DNA of 40,274 bases, taken from positions 22,869 through 63,142 of the forward strand of contig QZLH01000290.1 in NCBI GenBank assembly GCA_003833135.1. Reading direction: 5' to 3'. Shown piece after piece: positions 1 to 12,139 of this stretch (its first letter is position 1; each line of letters begins with the position of its first letter). Below the pieces are notes generated by a model. That model had not been told where the DNA came from. It did not search any database and worked only from the letters and a program-made list of their open reading frames with translations. The position numbers were made by a program, and so were the translations under genes. This DNA is from Oehlia diaphana. Its lineage: Eukaryota > Glomeromycota > Glomeromycetes > Glomerales > Glomeraceae.

Positions 1-1753
1 AAAAAAAAAAGGAAAAAAAATTTTTTAAAATTTTTTTTTTTTTTTTTTTTTGCCAGAAAAAAAAAAATATTAACGAAAATTTCTTCTGATTTCGATGTAT
101 ATATAAATTATTTTTTTTTTTTTTATTTATTTATTTATTTTATTTTAATTTATTTTGTTTTTAATTTTATTTTATTTTAATTTTATTTTATTTTAATTTT
201 ATTTTTTTTTTGAGTCCTTATTATTAAATCAAAAACCAGTCGTAAATCGATACAATTATTTTAACCCTTGTATTTTAAGAAATATCATAAGATAGTCAAC
301 TAGTATATATCCTCGGATTTCCATATTTTTAACAACAATAATAAAAAAAAATAAAATTAGACGGAAATAAGCGGAGTAAATCAATATTTTACAAACCCAA
401 AATAGTATAAATGGAAAACTTATCCCCCTTAATGATTAACCAGGGTTCCAAAGATTAAGGTTTAGGATGTAAAAAGATTGATGGTGCTATTGGTCACAGT
501 ACCCATTTCTTTCATGTATAATGTAAACAAATTATTTATTTTTGAGTAACGGGAATAAACAAAAAAAAAACAATGATTTTTAGATCTTTGGTAATAAATG
601 AATTTTTGTTTTGTTTCATTAATGCTGTGTTGCATGCAGACAATGGACGCTTCTTTCAAAAAAGATTTTTTGATGTATGATGTATGATGATATTATGATA
701 ACATGAAATAATAATTTGTAATCCTTTTGAAACAATACCAACGTATCTTTTACCCGGTTATCTGTATTCTTTTATGATACAATCCATTTTATTCATTTGT
801 ATTATTCCCAATTTTCTATTTTCTGGATAAAATCTACTTCTTAAATCAAAAAATTCTTTTTATAATAAATTTTGTGATTATAAATATTATTATTTATTAT
901 TATTTATTATTATTATTAATGAAATTTATAGAACAGGAAATTAGGATATCATAGAAAAAAATGTTGGAAGTTACCCCGGTGTGTGTTAAATAATCTGCGA
1001 ACCAATAGAAACAATCTTATTATGTATAAAGTTTTGTACACCCTATTTTTAAAACCGCCTTAAAGAAAAAAAAGATTTTAGATTTTTTTCTTTTTAAAGT
1101 TTCTATGAGTTTAATTAAAGATTAACCCATTTCTTATCTATTTGGTCAGTTTCCAATTATATCAGTATCATCCGTTTTTTTTTTTTTATGAATGAACGTA
1201 TATTTGGAAACTATTTGTTTGAATTTGAAACAATAGAAATTCAATAATTTCGGCCAATAAATTAACAAGTATTACTTGGTTAAAGTAATTATTAGATTTA
1301 TTAGATTTGATGTTACGGTAGAATGGTAGAATGAACCTAATTGATGTACGGCGGTTGATTTTTTATGATTTTTTGGTTGCACCTTTTTTTCTTTCTATTC
1401 TTTTTTTGTTTTTTTTTTTTTTCTTCTTTTTTATTTATATTTTTTATACCTTTTTATACCTTTTATATTTTTTATACTTTTTATATTTTACATACTTTTA
1501 TACTTTTTTATACTTTTTATATTTTACATACTTTTATACTTTTTTATACTTTTTATTTACTCTTTTTATCTTTTGTCCGTTATTTTCACAATCTTTTCAC
1601 ATTTACCTGTAATATTAAAATTAAATGAATCCGATGATCATGATTGAAGTATCTAATATATATACTAATATATATCCGCTTTTTTTTAAAAAAATTTTTT
1701 TTTTCAAAACTCTTTATTTCAATAAAAATACATAAAAAATACAATTTTAAATC
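1..1753. other. AT-rich intergenic DNA upstream of the P450
   Basis: No gene is supported here. The stretch opens with A and T homopolymers, then TTTTA-type low-complexity sequence at about 110-210. The open frames at 462-659 (minus) and 1331-1628 (plus) are poor in charged residues, dominated by low-complexity DNA, and show no domain. A T-run/A-run/T-run block at about 1681-1704 lies just before the P450 start. Confidence 0.6.
1473..1556 (+). repeat. 36-bp tandem repeat, about 2.3 copies
   Basis: The phrase TTATATTTTACATAC recurs exactly 36 bp apart, at 1481 and 1517. Each copy is embedded in an otherwise matching TTTTATACTTTTTTATAC context. The repeat is built of pyrimidine-rich TATACTTTT words and creates two spurious overlapping Phe/Tyr/Leu-rich open frames. 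Confidence 0.75.
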
Positions 1754-4241
1754 ATGGTTTTGATCATATTCTTTACTATACTTTTAAGTATTATTATTAT
1801 TCATTATGTTTATAATTTTAATAAAATACCGAAAGAATCTGGAGGTATTCCGTATGTTTCCGGATTACCATTAATGTGGGCATTGATAAGACAAAAGCCA
1901 CATGATGAAGTTGAAGAAATTATGTCAAAAACTTCAGGAGACCATGAAATATATTTGGTAGAACCAATTTTAACTTTTTTTCCCATGAAAAAAAATTGTT
2001 ATGTTTATGATTTTTTATGTCGTGAACTATCGTAACTGTCGTGGTCCAGCCACAAAATTAGCCGCACGCGCAGTTTATTCTTAAAAAACTTTTTTTTTTT
2101 TTTTGTTAGACTCGATTTGGTCCATTTAAGCAAATTAATTTTGTAAGTCCCGAATGTGTAAAAGATTTACTAATGGCATCAGGTAATGTGAAGGAGTTCA
2201 AAGATTTACATAAAGTAAAACCAAAATTTTAAAACTATAACGATCTTGATTAGAGGATGTCGCACCAAAAATCGAATTTCATCCTGGGAGTGGTTTTCTA
2301 TGAATTTTTTGGGAAGGGATTAGCATTTTCTAATGGTGACGTATGTATAATATAAATTTTAATATGCTCATTTTAATTTGATTGACCACTTAACTTGACC
2401 ACTTAAACCACTTCCACTTGACCATTTATCCAACTTGACTTAGTTATGGAAAACCTATAGAAAATTAGCAACTCCTGCATTTAATAGTGCATTACGTACT
2501 GATATGATTGGTGAAACTACTATGGAACTTTTCACGTTTATGGAAAAGAATTTAAGTGAACCGATTGATGTTTTTATTTTATTCCAACGTATTACGATTG
2601 AAATATTAGGGAAAATGGCCTTCGGTCATCAATTTAATGTAAGTCAAAATTTTTTTTTTTTTTATGTCGATTGATATTTCCCATCTGTACAAATCCCGAA
2701 TGCCAAAAAGCTGGCATTAAGCATAATGCTGCTCGATTCTGGATTTTGGGTTAGAGAAATCAGGGAAAATAATTTTTGATCTTCTATCTTTTAGTGTTTG
2801 AAATCACTTGAAATTCCTCATATGATAAATGTTTATAAATATATTATTGCATTCGTTGAATCTCCTCTTCGTATTATATTTCCATTCATAAATAAATTAC
2901 CTTTGGAATCAAATAAAAAATTCCTTGCTTCTATTAAAGAATTTGATAATTTTATTTATGAAATTATAGAAAAGAAGAAGGATGAAATAAATAATAATAA
3001 AATTAATAATAAAGAAAATAGTGACGATTTATTAACTAAAATGTTAGAATATAGTAAACAAGTAGGAATTAATACTGATAACAAACAATTAAGGGATGAG
3101 ATAATAAATAATTTCGTTGCGGGTCATGACAGTAAGTAACAATTGGGTTGTAGCAATTAAATTGTAACAAATTTGGTCTTTTTTAGTAATCGTAGTAATT
3201 GGGTTGTAATAATTAAATTGTAACAATTTGGTCTTTTTAATAGCCACGTCAGTTGCATTAGCTGTATCACTTTATTATCTTGCAAAATATCCCGTAAGTC
3301 GATAATTTTTTTTTTATATATATATATGATTTTGGGATAATATTATTTTATTTTGGATAGGAAATGCAAGAAAGAGCTAGATCGGAAGTAATTAATATAC
3401 TTGGAGATAAACTAACTATACCAACTTCAGAACAATTAAAAGTAAGTACCCTACCGATAATGTCACATATTTCGGTACATCTTCCGGACGTTTTAGACAT
3501 TTTCCAGACATTTTCTAATATTCTCATTGCAATTTCATCTTTTTTTTTAGAAAATGAATTACATTAATGCAATTATTAAGGAATCTTTACGAATTCATCC
3601 ACCGACTACAGTAATAAGTCTTCGAAAACCATCAAAACCGATTAAAGTTGGATCTTACGTTGTACCTAAAGATTTCTTGTGTATCGCGAACTTATGGCAA
3701 ATCCATCATAATCCTAAATACTGGGAAAATCCAAATCAATACAATCCCGATAGATTTTTGATAAATGAAAAAAGCCATCCATTTTCCTGGATCCCATTTT
3801 CTGCTGGACATAGGAACTGGTACGTATTGTTTTTCAGTGTCACTATAAACATTATGGAGGGTCAGATTGTGATTTTATTTATTTATTTATTTATTTACTT
3901 TTTTCTTTTTTATTATTTATTTATTTATTTATTTATTCTTAGCATTGGACAAAATTTTTCTTTAATGGAACAACGAGTTATACTTTCCATGTTTTGTAAG
4001 TTCATTTTAATTATTATAAAAATATAATGTCTTTAACAAATATATTTTTAATATCAGTTATACAGTATGATAATATTATATCAATTTTTTTAATTTTTTT
4101 AATTTAGTGCTCAAGTACGAATGGACACTTCCAAAAGATAGTATTAACAAAGAAAAGTTGATATTAGAATCCCAATTTTTATTACGACCAGTTAATATTG
4201 AACTTGTATTTACTGAAAAGGAAATTGTTTACCGAAATTAA
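1754..4241 (+). CDS. Cytochrome P450 monooxygenase, ten exons
   Basis: This is a heme-thiolate monooxygenase, probably ER-anchored; the substrate cannot be inferred. Predicted exons are 1754-1957, 2110-2214, 2254-2340, 2444-2638, 2795-3131, 3244-3293, 3361-3441, 3551-3819, 3943-3995 and 4108-4241. All have GT..AG borders and compatible phases, and they sum to 505 codons including the stop, a normal P450 length. Residues 1-22 form a hydrophobic anchor. Motifs in order are the C-helix W134xxxR138, I-helix AGHDTT (306-311, split by an intron inside the first Thr codon), K-helix ExxR (E364-R367), PDRF (419-422) and the heme loop FSAGHRNCIG (436-445) with ligand Cys443, whose codon is split by an intron. 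The weakest part is exons 2-3: intron 2 is only 39 nt, and another reading of exon 3 suggests a possible one-base frameshift. The start is the first ATG before the anchor. The family call is firm; the subfamily is unknown. Confidence 0.95.
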
Positions 4242-6195
4242 CTAAAAATTATTTTAAACTTTTTTCTTTTATTTTTTATTTTTTTTTATTATTTTTTTTT
4301 TTTTTGTGTTCCCTATTGTAAATTTCTTAATTAATTACGGGACGATAGTTTAATTTTTTTTTTCTTTAGTAAACAACTTATTTATCATGATATTATAATT
4401 ATTACGCAATAATTGTTATTAAATATTATTGTTGTTATAATCATTATAATCGTTATAAAAAAATGTTATATGAAATTTCATCTGTTTATTTGGCGTGTGA
4501 AAATACCAAATAAATTTTAAAAATTTTTGAAACATGATAAACATAAAGCTTGAAGTTTAATTTGTATTATGAATCATATGTAAACTTTGTTAGCAATGAA
4601 TAAATAAAATCGATAGATAGATTGGATCAATGATTCTTTACAAAGAATTTTTACACAAAAAAAAAACAAAAAAAAAAAAAAAATAAGGGATAAAACCCCA
4701 TTTATATTCTTTGATATTTTTTTTAATAATTTTGATTTGATGAATGATATATATGTAAGGTAACCAAAAGGTAACCAAAGGTAACTTTTAAATGTATTAC
4801 CTAATTACATAAAAATGTCAGGGGTTATAAAGAAGTCGGAGAATTTCATCCAATGATCATCATTCTTTTTTTTAAAAAAAAAAGCCGGCAAATGATTTCG
4901 ATTACAAGTATTTTTCGCCACGATGACCCATGATTGTGATCTTTAATACATAAAATTATTTTGAATCTAACGAATTTTGTCTAGTAATTAATAAAAATTA
5001 ATATAAACAAACGAGTGAATTCATAATTTATTACATGAAAATAATAAATATACTTGCTTTTTTATTTATTTTCTCCTTGAATCTTGTTTTAAACTTTTTA
5101 CATGTTTCAACTTTCGTATAATATATTTATGTATATATATATAAAAATTATATATTATTGATAGGGAAATTATTATTTAGGAAATTGTTATTTAGGAAAT
5201 TATTATCGATGAGAAATATTATCGATGAGAAATATTATCGATGAGAAATATTATCGATGAGAATTATTATCGATGAGAAATATTATCGATGAGAAATATT
5301 ATCTATGGAGAAATATTATCGATGAAAATTAATAATTGATGAGATATATTATCAAAGAGAAATACTGTACTGTATTACCGAAGAATTAATTTTATCGATG
5401 AGAAATATTTGTCGAGAAATATTATTGAATAATGTCTTGTCGATGAGAAGTATTGTCGATTAAAAAAATATTATTTTCGGTGAAAAAGATTTGTCAATGA
5501 AAAAAAAATATTATTTGATGATTTGATTTCTATTTTTATTTGATTAAGAAATAATTAATAATTAATGATGAAATTATTAATAATAATTAATGATTCATTG
5601 GTAGATATAAAAAAATAATTTCTCTTTTTTTCATTTCATTTTTTTTTACAGTTTTGTTTTATCATTCGTTCACCTTTCATAATCATTATTAATTAAAATT
5701 ATTGTGTTTATTAAAATTTCTAATAATTTTTTTTAAAAAGGTATTTCCGGGAATTCCCTTTTTTATATAAGTCTTGTAATACGATAAATGTGTAGTGTCA
5801 TCATAATTTGTGTAAAATGTACAAAATAAAAAAATAAAGAAAATAATATTCAATGTAAAAAAACAAAAAAAAAATTTATGTAATTTAAATTTTTTAATGT
5901 ATTTATGAATTTTGGGTAATAATAAATCATTTTTTTTCTTTTTTTAAAGTAGAAAAATATATATATATATACTGTATATAAATAAATAAATATTTATCTA
6001 TAATAAAAAATTATTTATTTTATTTTATTTTATTTATTTATTTATTTATTTATTTTTATTTTTATTTTATTTTATTTTTAACCCATGTTTAAACAATAAA
6101 AACAATCGTATTGTATAATTATCATGTTATTGTATAATTCATTTTAATAATCATAAAGAACAGAAACACGTAATTTTGTTAAAAAGTATCAGGTA

Positions 6196-6227
<32 letters not shown>

Positions 6228-6972
6228 TATGAAAATGATGAAATTTATTGAAAAATAATTACTTTGGTGAGAAAGGTTATAACTTATAAGAACAAAAATT
6301 TGTAGTATCTAAATCTTTCTTTGTTTAGTAAAGTATTTAATTTCTACGAAACATGACAGTCGTGGTAAGTTTCTAAAAAGTATAAAGAACTCAAGAGATT
6401 TTACCTTTAACTTCTTCTTCTAAAGGAAAAGCAGCGTAAATATTTTATTAAGGTATTTTTCAGCGTAAATTATTTTTTTTTAAAAGTTATTTTTCAACGT
6501 AAATTATTTTTTTTATGTTTATTTTTTTTAAAAAAAAAAGATTTTGGTTTTTTTTTGAACAAATAAATTTTAATTTTTCATATTATTGTATGTATCCTTC
6601 GTAAATTTAAAATATCAGACTTCCCAAGAGATATATGCCAAAAGTTTGGAAATGGTTTTGAAAATGGCGTCATGTAATACATTGTCTCATTTTTTGACCC
6701 CGTTATGTTTTCGTTGAAAATTAGGCCAAGCAATTATACTACCATTATACTGCGGCATAAGTCATCTGATAAAAAAATAAGATTGTTGAAAAATTGGATT
6801 ACTAGAAAAACTATATTACCTCAGGAATTGATCGGTTAATTGATTTTAATTAATCAATTTATTTAGTACATTCAGGTACGTTATACGTTGAATAATTATG
6901 AAATACCGTAATATTGAATAATTAATATTAATATTGATATTTTTATTATTAAAAATGTATATAGTATTTGTC
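4242..6972. other. Gene-free AT-rich interval downstream of the P450
   Basis: No coding sequence is supported. It contains three AGGTAACC-type words in a row (about 4758-4786), a 16-bp minisatellite at 5202-5330, TTTA-type low complexity (about 6010-6080), and T-run/A-run palindromes near 4866-4884, 6197-6227 and 6521-6540. Confidence 0.6.
5202..5330 (+). repeat. 16-bp minisatellite ATTATCGATGAGAAAT, about 8 copies
   Basis: The unit ATTATCGATGAGAAAT is repeated head to tail about eight times. There are single-base variants (AATT ends, one CTATGG copy with an insertion, a final GAAAATT). More diverged relatives with CGATGAGAAATATT or GTCGATGAGAAG cores continue to about 5500, so the array once extended further. 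The unit contains the palindrome ATCGAT. Confidence 0.9.
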
Positions 6973-7450
6973 ACCTCCCATGGTCCCTGTGGTCCCTGTG
7001 GTCCCTATCAGTGAAATGACTGTCGATGAAACAATTGTAGGTGAAATGAACCTCCTATGATCTCTGTGGTCCCTATCAGTGAAATGACTGTCGATGAAAC
7101 AATTGTAGGTGAAATGTCCGTCGATGATAGAATTGTAGGTGAAATGTCCGAGAATTATCCTTTTTAGTTATTTTAGTTATTTTCCTTATAAAAAATTTTA
7201 TCCGCTATTTCTGTAAAAACTCCCTAAAAATGAGCTTTTCACAGATCCATTCACGGAAAGCGTAAATAATCCGTGATATAAGGTTATTAATTCCGGAAAT
7301 ATGAGCCTTTTACGGAAGAATGATGGAATATAATAAACGGATCGACTTTTTTTACAGGGATTACGGAGGGGTTAGGTATTAAACCGACAATCATTTCACT
7401 GACAATTATTTGATCGACGGGTACATTATACCAATAATCAAATTACCGAC
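6973..7450. repeat. Decayed repeat element with GTGAAATGAYTGTCG iterons, interrupted by a MITE
   Basis: The segment at about 6998-7048 (GTGGTCCCTATCAGTG onward) is repeated almost exactly at 7065-7116. Further partial copies (GTCGATGATAGAATTGTAG, then GTGAAATGTCCG) run to 7150. On the far side, at about 7382-7445, the same vocabulary appears inverted: CCGACAATCATTTCAC is the near reverse complement of GTGAAATGACTGTCG. The two arms flank the separate MITE at 7211-7357, which suggests that element inserted into an older one. Confidence 0.6.
7211..7357 (+). mobile_element. Short MITE-like element, copy 1 (147 bp)
   Basis: It begins CTGTAAAAACTCC and ends with the reverse complement of CTGTAAAAA, so the ends are short inverted repeats. 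A second copy lies at 28586-28909. Both share the ATGAGC..TTTCAC..GATCCATTCACGGAAA left half and the ATATAAGGTTATTAATTCCG..GATCGACTTTTTTTACAG right half. No coding capacity. Exact ends and target duplication are uncertain. Confidence 0.65.
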
Positions 7451-8774
7451 AAGTATAGTCATTTTCTATAAAAAATGGGTATTTGTAATTTATATATTCT
7501 TATAAATATCTAATAAAGAAAGCGCGTATATCTATTAAATAATAAACAAATAGGGTATCATCCGAATACGAAAGAAAAGAGTTAAGAAAAAAATGGTTGT
7601 TGACCCGCGCACGAAATAATACAATTTCCTGTTGTACTAATTAAATTATGAAAGTAAGTATTTTGCATTGTGTTTTATACATTTCATTTTGTGAAATATT
7701 AAATACTAAGTTAACATTGACGTAATTTACATCTATCATCTGATATCAAAATTATGTACGTGATTTTGAATTTTCTTAATTCTTATGCTTTAGATTGCTT
7801 GTCCATTTCAAAGGAAAAAAAAAAAAAATTCCCATTTACAAAAAAGAAATAAATATTTTTGTCGTTATAATTCGGTATAATGTACAGTAACTTCGGTTAA
7901 ATGATTGTCGGTAAAAATCTCTCCCACTCCTGTTTTAGTAATATTCTTGCCAAGCGTCGTATATTCGAAAATGGTATGCATTAATGCATAAAATACTGCA
8001 GGATAATAATATTAATATCATCCATCAATGTTTATGGACCAACAAAAAGCAGAGTTAGGAAGTGAGGATTATCAAAAGGCGACTGAAGCGGTATTTAGAC
8101 TATGTTAAGAAAAGGTTTAAAGGATATGAAGGTAAATGGTGTGTTAAACATTCAGGTCGATTTTTCTTATTATACAGTAAATAGTTTTTAACTCACCCGG
8201 ACTAACAAAAGTACGGAACTATCTCTTTTTTTAAACTAGCTCATAAATTTTCGATACAATCTTTTTCGTAGCCAACAACAAGAAATTAATAATCATAAAG
8301 CTGTTCATGAATGCGTATTTATGTGTGAACCATGCAATATATAAAATTTTACACAAAAGAAATAATCATCCCTGATAGTGTCAATTAATGCGTCAACTAT
8401 TGTGAAAAGTTATGTTATAAAACATGATGATGAAAACTTTCATTAATGATTTAATAAAAATAATACCTAATCTGATATGTTCTAATTGTCCAAAGTACCC
8501 TTAGAGAAACCTCAAATCTTTGGTTATCTGTTTTTATTTTTCTAATTAATTTTATAGATATTTATTCGTTTCAAGGGTGACAAGACTTTGCATTATAACA
8601 TGCAGTACAATTAAATATCCTCCCCTTCTTTCAAGTTTTAACTCCTTGATTAATTTCGTCTTACAGTTTTGAAAATGAAAACCAATATTTATTTATTTAT
8701 TTATTTAGATAATTTTTTTTTTTTTTCATATCTTGAACTTTTTACTTGCGAGTTTAAGAAATATATTTGGGTGG
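7451..8774. other. Gene-free interval
   Basis: No gene is supported. A CGGTTAAATGATTGTCGGT phrase at about 7894-7912 is the inverse of the CCGACAATCATTT word in the element ending near 7450, so more of that repeat family is present. A short frame at 8030-8107 has a few protein-like codons but stops quickly and was not called. Confidence 0.45.
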
Positions 8775-9103
8775 ACTTATAGCAAAAGGGGGGGGGGGCT
8801 CGACCAAAATTTTTTTTTGGGATTTTATTTTAATTATATATTACTTTATTTAACCTTTCAGAAAAAAAAAAATTTGTTTATAATATATTAATAAAACAAT
8901 TTTTCGTTTAAGAATTTGCAAATTTTGTATTTTTCTATTATTGCATTTAACAAATAATATACTGTAGATATTTTAGAAAAAAACTTTATACTTTTAATAA
9001 AAATGATGGAATAAATTATAATATATTAAATTAACCAATAATATTAAAGTGCGATTTTTTTGAAATCACGTGATTATCCGAGCCCCACCTTTTTTGCTAT
9101 AGG
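8775..9103. mobile_element. MITE-like inverted-repeat element (about 330 bp)
   Basis: The left end reads CTTATAGCAAAAGGGGGGGG then GGCTCG. The right end, reverse-complemented, reads CCTATAGCAAAAAAGGTGGG then GCTCG. The interior is AT-rich and non-coding. The G-run on the left is the longest G homopolymer I noticed in the window. The target duplication is not clear. Confidence 0.6.
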
Positions 9104-9120
9104 TACAATTTTTAATTCTA

Positions 9121-9168
9121 TGTCACGTTGCGTGTAATGGCCAATGAAATTTAGGACCAGGTGTAACA
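9121..9168 (+). repeat. Dispersed inverted repeat, left partner
   Basis: The 48-bp segment TGTCACG..GTGTAATGGCCAATGAAA..AGGTGTAAC recurs in inverted orientation at 16231-16277 with only a few differences. It could be one terminal inverted repeat of a decayed element about 7.2 kb long, or a solo copy of a dispersed family. Confidence 0.7.
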
Positions 9169-10564
9169 CGTAAAAAATAAAACGACCTTACGTAGAAATT
9201 TGGGCAGAATTAAAAATGTTATGAAACCCTGCCCGATGAGAATCACCTGCGGTGAGATTTAGCATGCCAATTAAAAAAATACATCATGGAACTTTTAACA
9301 TATAATTTAAAAAATGTTTTTTTAAAGAGATTTTTTCAGTGGCTTTTTTGTGATTATAAATTTATAATGCTTCAGATACTCTAATGGTTCCTGTAGTAAT
9401 ATATATACTGTATAAAATAAACAGGTAATAGATAAATAATGATTTTATAACTATATTTGTTCTTTATTTTCTTTTACCTTAAAGATTTACCTGACAAGTT
9501 CAATATAACTCCTACGCAAAGAAATGGCGAGGTTAGGGGAGATGGCTGACCTTGACCTTGGCCTTGACGACCCTTGCGACAAAGGAACACGAGCCAATTT
9601 TTGACGAAGAATATATAGATTAAAAATGCCCAAACTACGATATTCTACGCGAAGAAAATGGTAAAAGCATAATCCGGTCATGTGATATGCGCAGCGGAAA
9701 ATTCTTACCTAAAATAGGGGCTGTGCAACGTAAGAATTTGCTTTTGAGGCATGAAAAAAAATATAGAAACTTCGTCTTTTCACAGGATTCGTTTTCAACA
9801 CTACGGCACCGGGAGTATAAATTCAAATAATACAAGAGGACTGACTGTCACCTTTCAGCTAATTTACTCGTGCTTAAAAGTTTCTTGATAAAGATCCGTC
9901 TAACTGGTCTTTTTCTAACTTCCTTCCTCAAATTTCGGCACGATCGTAAATTCACCACATTATGAGTAATTTACTCGCCGAGTGCTAAAGGGTTTTTAAA
10001 GAATCTTACCAGATCACTACCTGAGTCAAGAGGATCAGTACACTTACTGCTCCCTTTATGTACGACTTACCTTTTGTTCTTATAATTAAATCTTGTGTGA
10101 ACTGGTTTATTCATGAAAATATCTGACTAAACTCGCAAGGCAATAAATTTTTTTTACAATGTGGTTCTACCCGATTGGAGGTAGGTGTATGTTTACTTTA
10201 CTAATTCCCAGCACTGTTAGCAGAATAACGCTTTTAATTATAATTTATAATATTATAATAGGTCGCGCATGTTAATGGAGCTTGTTTACAATCAGTCAAG
10301 GGCTAAGATTATTGCGAACACAAGGTATTTTCCTTGTGAGAAGCATCATGTGATTTTCATGGATCTGACATGATTGCAGAATATTCACTTAATCGATCAA
10401 ATTCAAACGAGTCTTAAATGAACGATATTCTATAATCAAAAAAAAAAAAAAGACAAAGTACGGATGTTTATACATCAACTCTGCTAAAAAATAGGGTCAG
10501 GATATAATTTTAATATATAATTTTCACAAAATGTTCTTTATTCTTTAGCTAACCTTTTGGACGT
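9169..10564. other. Relic-rich interval without a callable gene
   Basis: Base composition is less AT-biased than the surroundings. On the minus strand, about 9487-9600 stays open with an Arg/Ser-rich stretch (SSRPRSRSAIS, then LRRSYIELV) that ends at a GTAAAT donor-like site. A second minus frame at 9635-9835 contains a GTAAGA donor-like site. I recognise no family and cannot assemble a gene. This may be decayed coding DNA. Confidence 0.35.
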
Positions 10565-11033
10565 ATGCGCAGATTAGAAACTCTAGTTCCTCAACCATAT
10601 AATGAAGAATCGTTCTTAAAGAAGTTTTCTGATGTAGGTGATCTGGAATCTTTAGCAAAATGTTTAGATGAAAATCAAATCGATATGGGCAATGCGTCTA
10701 ATGACCTCATATATGCGCGAACGCTGTTGGATCAGTTATCTTTATCTGTTATGTACAAAAATGAATACGAATTTAATACTTATATTGGACACCACTAATT
10801 AGAAAGGCATTTTTTGGAAAAGCTGATATGAAATTAAGTTGCGGAGAGTTAGCATCCAATTCTTATGAAAAATTAAATATTGGTGGTCGAAGTGCCCCTA
10901 GATTAGATGAGAAAGGTCGGCTGGTATACAAACTAATAGATAAAAAACTGTTACTGTTGCAGTGGCAAAACTAAGCACTTTTGGCCACGCACTTGGATAT
11001 TTCATAGTATTAGGAACAGAATTACTTGTACAA
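10565..11033 (+). pseudogene. Broken coding relic, family not recognised
   Basis: Frame 1 starts with MRRLETLVPQPYNEE and stays open for 77 codons to 10798. Just before its stop, the frame two bases later takes over smoothly (YWTPLIRKAFFGKADMK, then SCGELASNSYEKLN) to about 10950. A third shift near 10955 opens KTVTVAVAKLSTFGHALG, ending at a stop near 11031. The composition is balanced and protein-like, unlike the surrounding AT-rich noise, so this is best read as an old gene fragment with two frameshifts. A TTCTTTAG acceptor-like site precedes it at about 10548, so it may be an internal exon. I do not recognise the family. Introns cannot be excluded as the cause of the frame changes. Confidence 0.5.
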
Positions 11034-11039
11034 TAAGAG

Positions 11040-11206
11040 GAGTACACACCATATGCACGATTTTTAAAATAGTGCATTTAGGGAGGGTGTGCATAAAATA
11101 ATTAGAGATCATATAAGCTTGAGACCGAATCAGAGGGTGCATTTAGAGAGGGTATACATAATGGGTGCAATTATGGAGAGTGCAATTATAGAGGTCTAAC
11201 TGTATT
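11040..11206 (+). mobile_element. Possible right end of a decayed Tc1/pogo-like element
   Basis: GTGCAATTATAGAGGTCTAA followed by CTGTA resembles the end of TA-inserting elements, whose termini often read TACAGT. The words GTGCATTTAGGGAGGG, GTGCATTTAGAGAGGG and GTGCAATTATGGAGAG are imperfect internal repeats. No matching left end was found. Confidence 0.35.
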
Positions 11207-11879
11207 GAGTACACGTGGTAAAAGAAAACGATACTTGAGTATTGTTTAAAAATAATTTTAACAACGCTTTATATTGCATTACCGATATCAACAAAAGATT
11301 ATATTACATAGATTGAAACATATAGTCTAAAGTCGAACAAATTTCGACTTACGGTACCTTTGTTTGAGAGATATATAAATATAAAGTCTTTTGAATTTAG
11401 AACACTATCATTACTATGGTCTACAGGATGTAGAAATTCACTATAGAAGGTTCCCCGAAATTGATAAAAGCTATTAAGGTAATTATTTCGTGAAAAGCAC
11501 GCACTGGAAAATACTCGGCGAACTAAAAATAGGTAACAGCTATCTTGAAAACGGAACACAATCTTCTCCCAAAAAGATGTCTGTATAGGCTAAATATTAT
11601 ATGAAAGTAACAGGTAATTTAGTTGATCTTGTAACTCGCAATACTAGTAATTTAAAAAAAATAGTTTTATTACTTACGTATGCAGTGTGGGTATGAATTG
11701 TTGGGATGATAAAATTTTTATTGGCAAAAGTGTTTTTACGTGGTCATGTGATTTTCACTTGCAATAAGTGGTATACGTAGAATTTGGATCTGTCCATCCG
11801 GATATCTGAAAAACATGTATCCGCGGGACATAACATACATATTATTTATATTGATAAAAAAAACCTCTCAAAATTACTT

Positions 11880-12134
11880 ATAAATTATAATTCTGGCCAC
11901 GTATCATAATTTTTAATTTTTAGCTGAAATTATAATATATTTTGTAAGTCGTAATTTCCTTATTAGGAAAATTTTGTAATTCCGGTCAGCACTATATTTG
12001 GCCAAAATGTCTATATGTTTATAATTTCGACCAGAATTTAATTTTGTTAAATTTAAAATTTCTATATAATCACTTAATCACTCCAATTTTAAAGGAACCG
12101 AATAGGTGATTATATAAAGATCAGACTGTATATA
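11880..12134 (+). mobile_element. Possible solo TE end with repeated TATAATTTCGGCCA words
   Basis: The segment ends GATCAGACTGTA, again like a TACAGT-type terminus. It contains variants of TATAATT[CT][TC]GGCCA at about 11887, 11968 and 12020. Related words recur at about 13682 and 14028, in part inverted, so the AT-rich DNA between may be an insertion into an older element. Confidence 0.3.
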
Positions 12135-12139
12135 AAGAA

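Noticed and set aside
1331..1628. Two overlapping Phe/Tyr/Leu-rich open frames
   Set aside because: They translate a 36-bp T-rich tandem repeat; two frames are open at once and no domain is present.
5202..5330. Possible CRISPR-like array
   Set aside because: Units are directly abutting 16-mers with no spacers; it is a minisatellite in a eukaryote.
8047..8107. Short protein-like frame (QQKAELGSEDYQKATEAVF)
   Set aside because: Only about 20 codons before a stop, with no second piece in a neighbouring frame.
11299..11559. 86-codon minus frame
   Set aside because: Composition resembles random AT-rich translation and there are no motifs.
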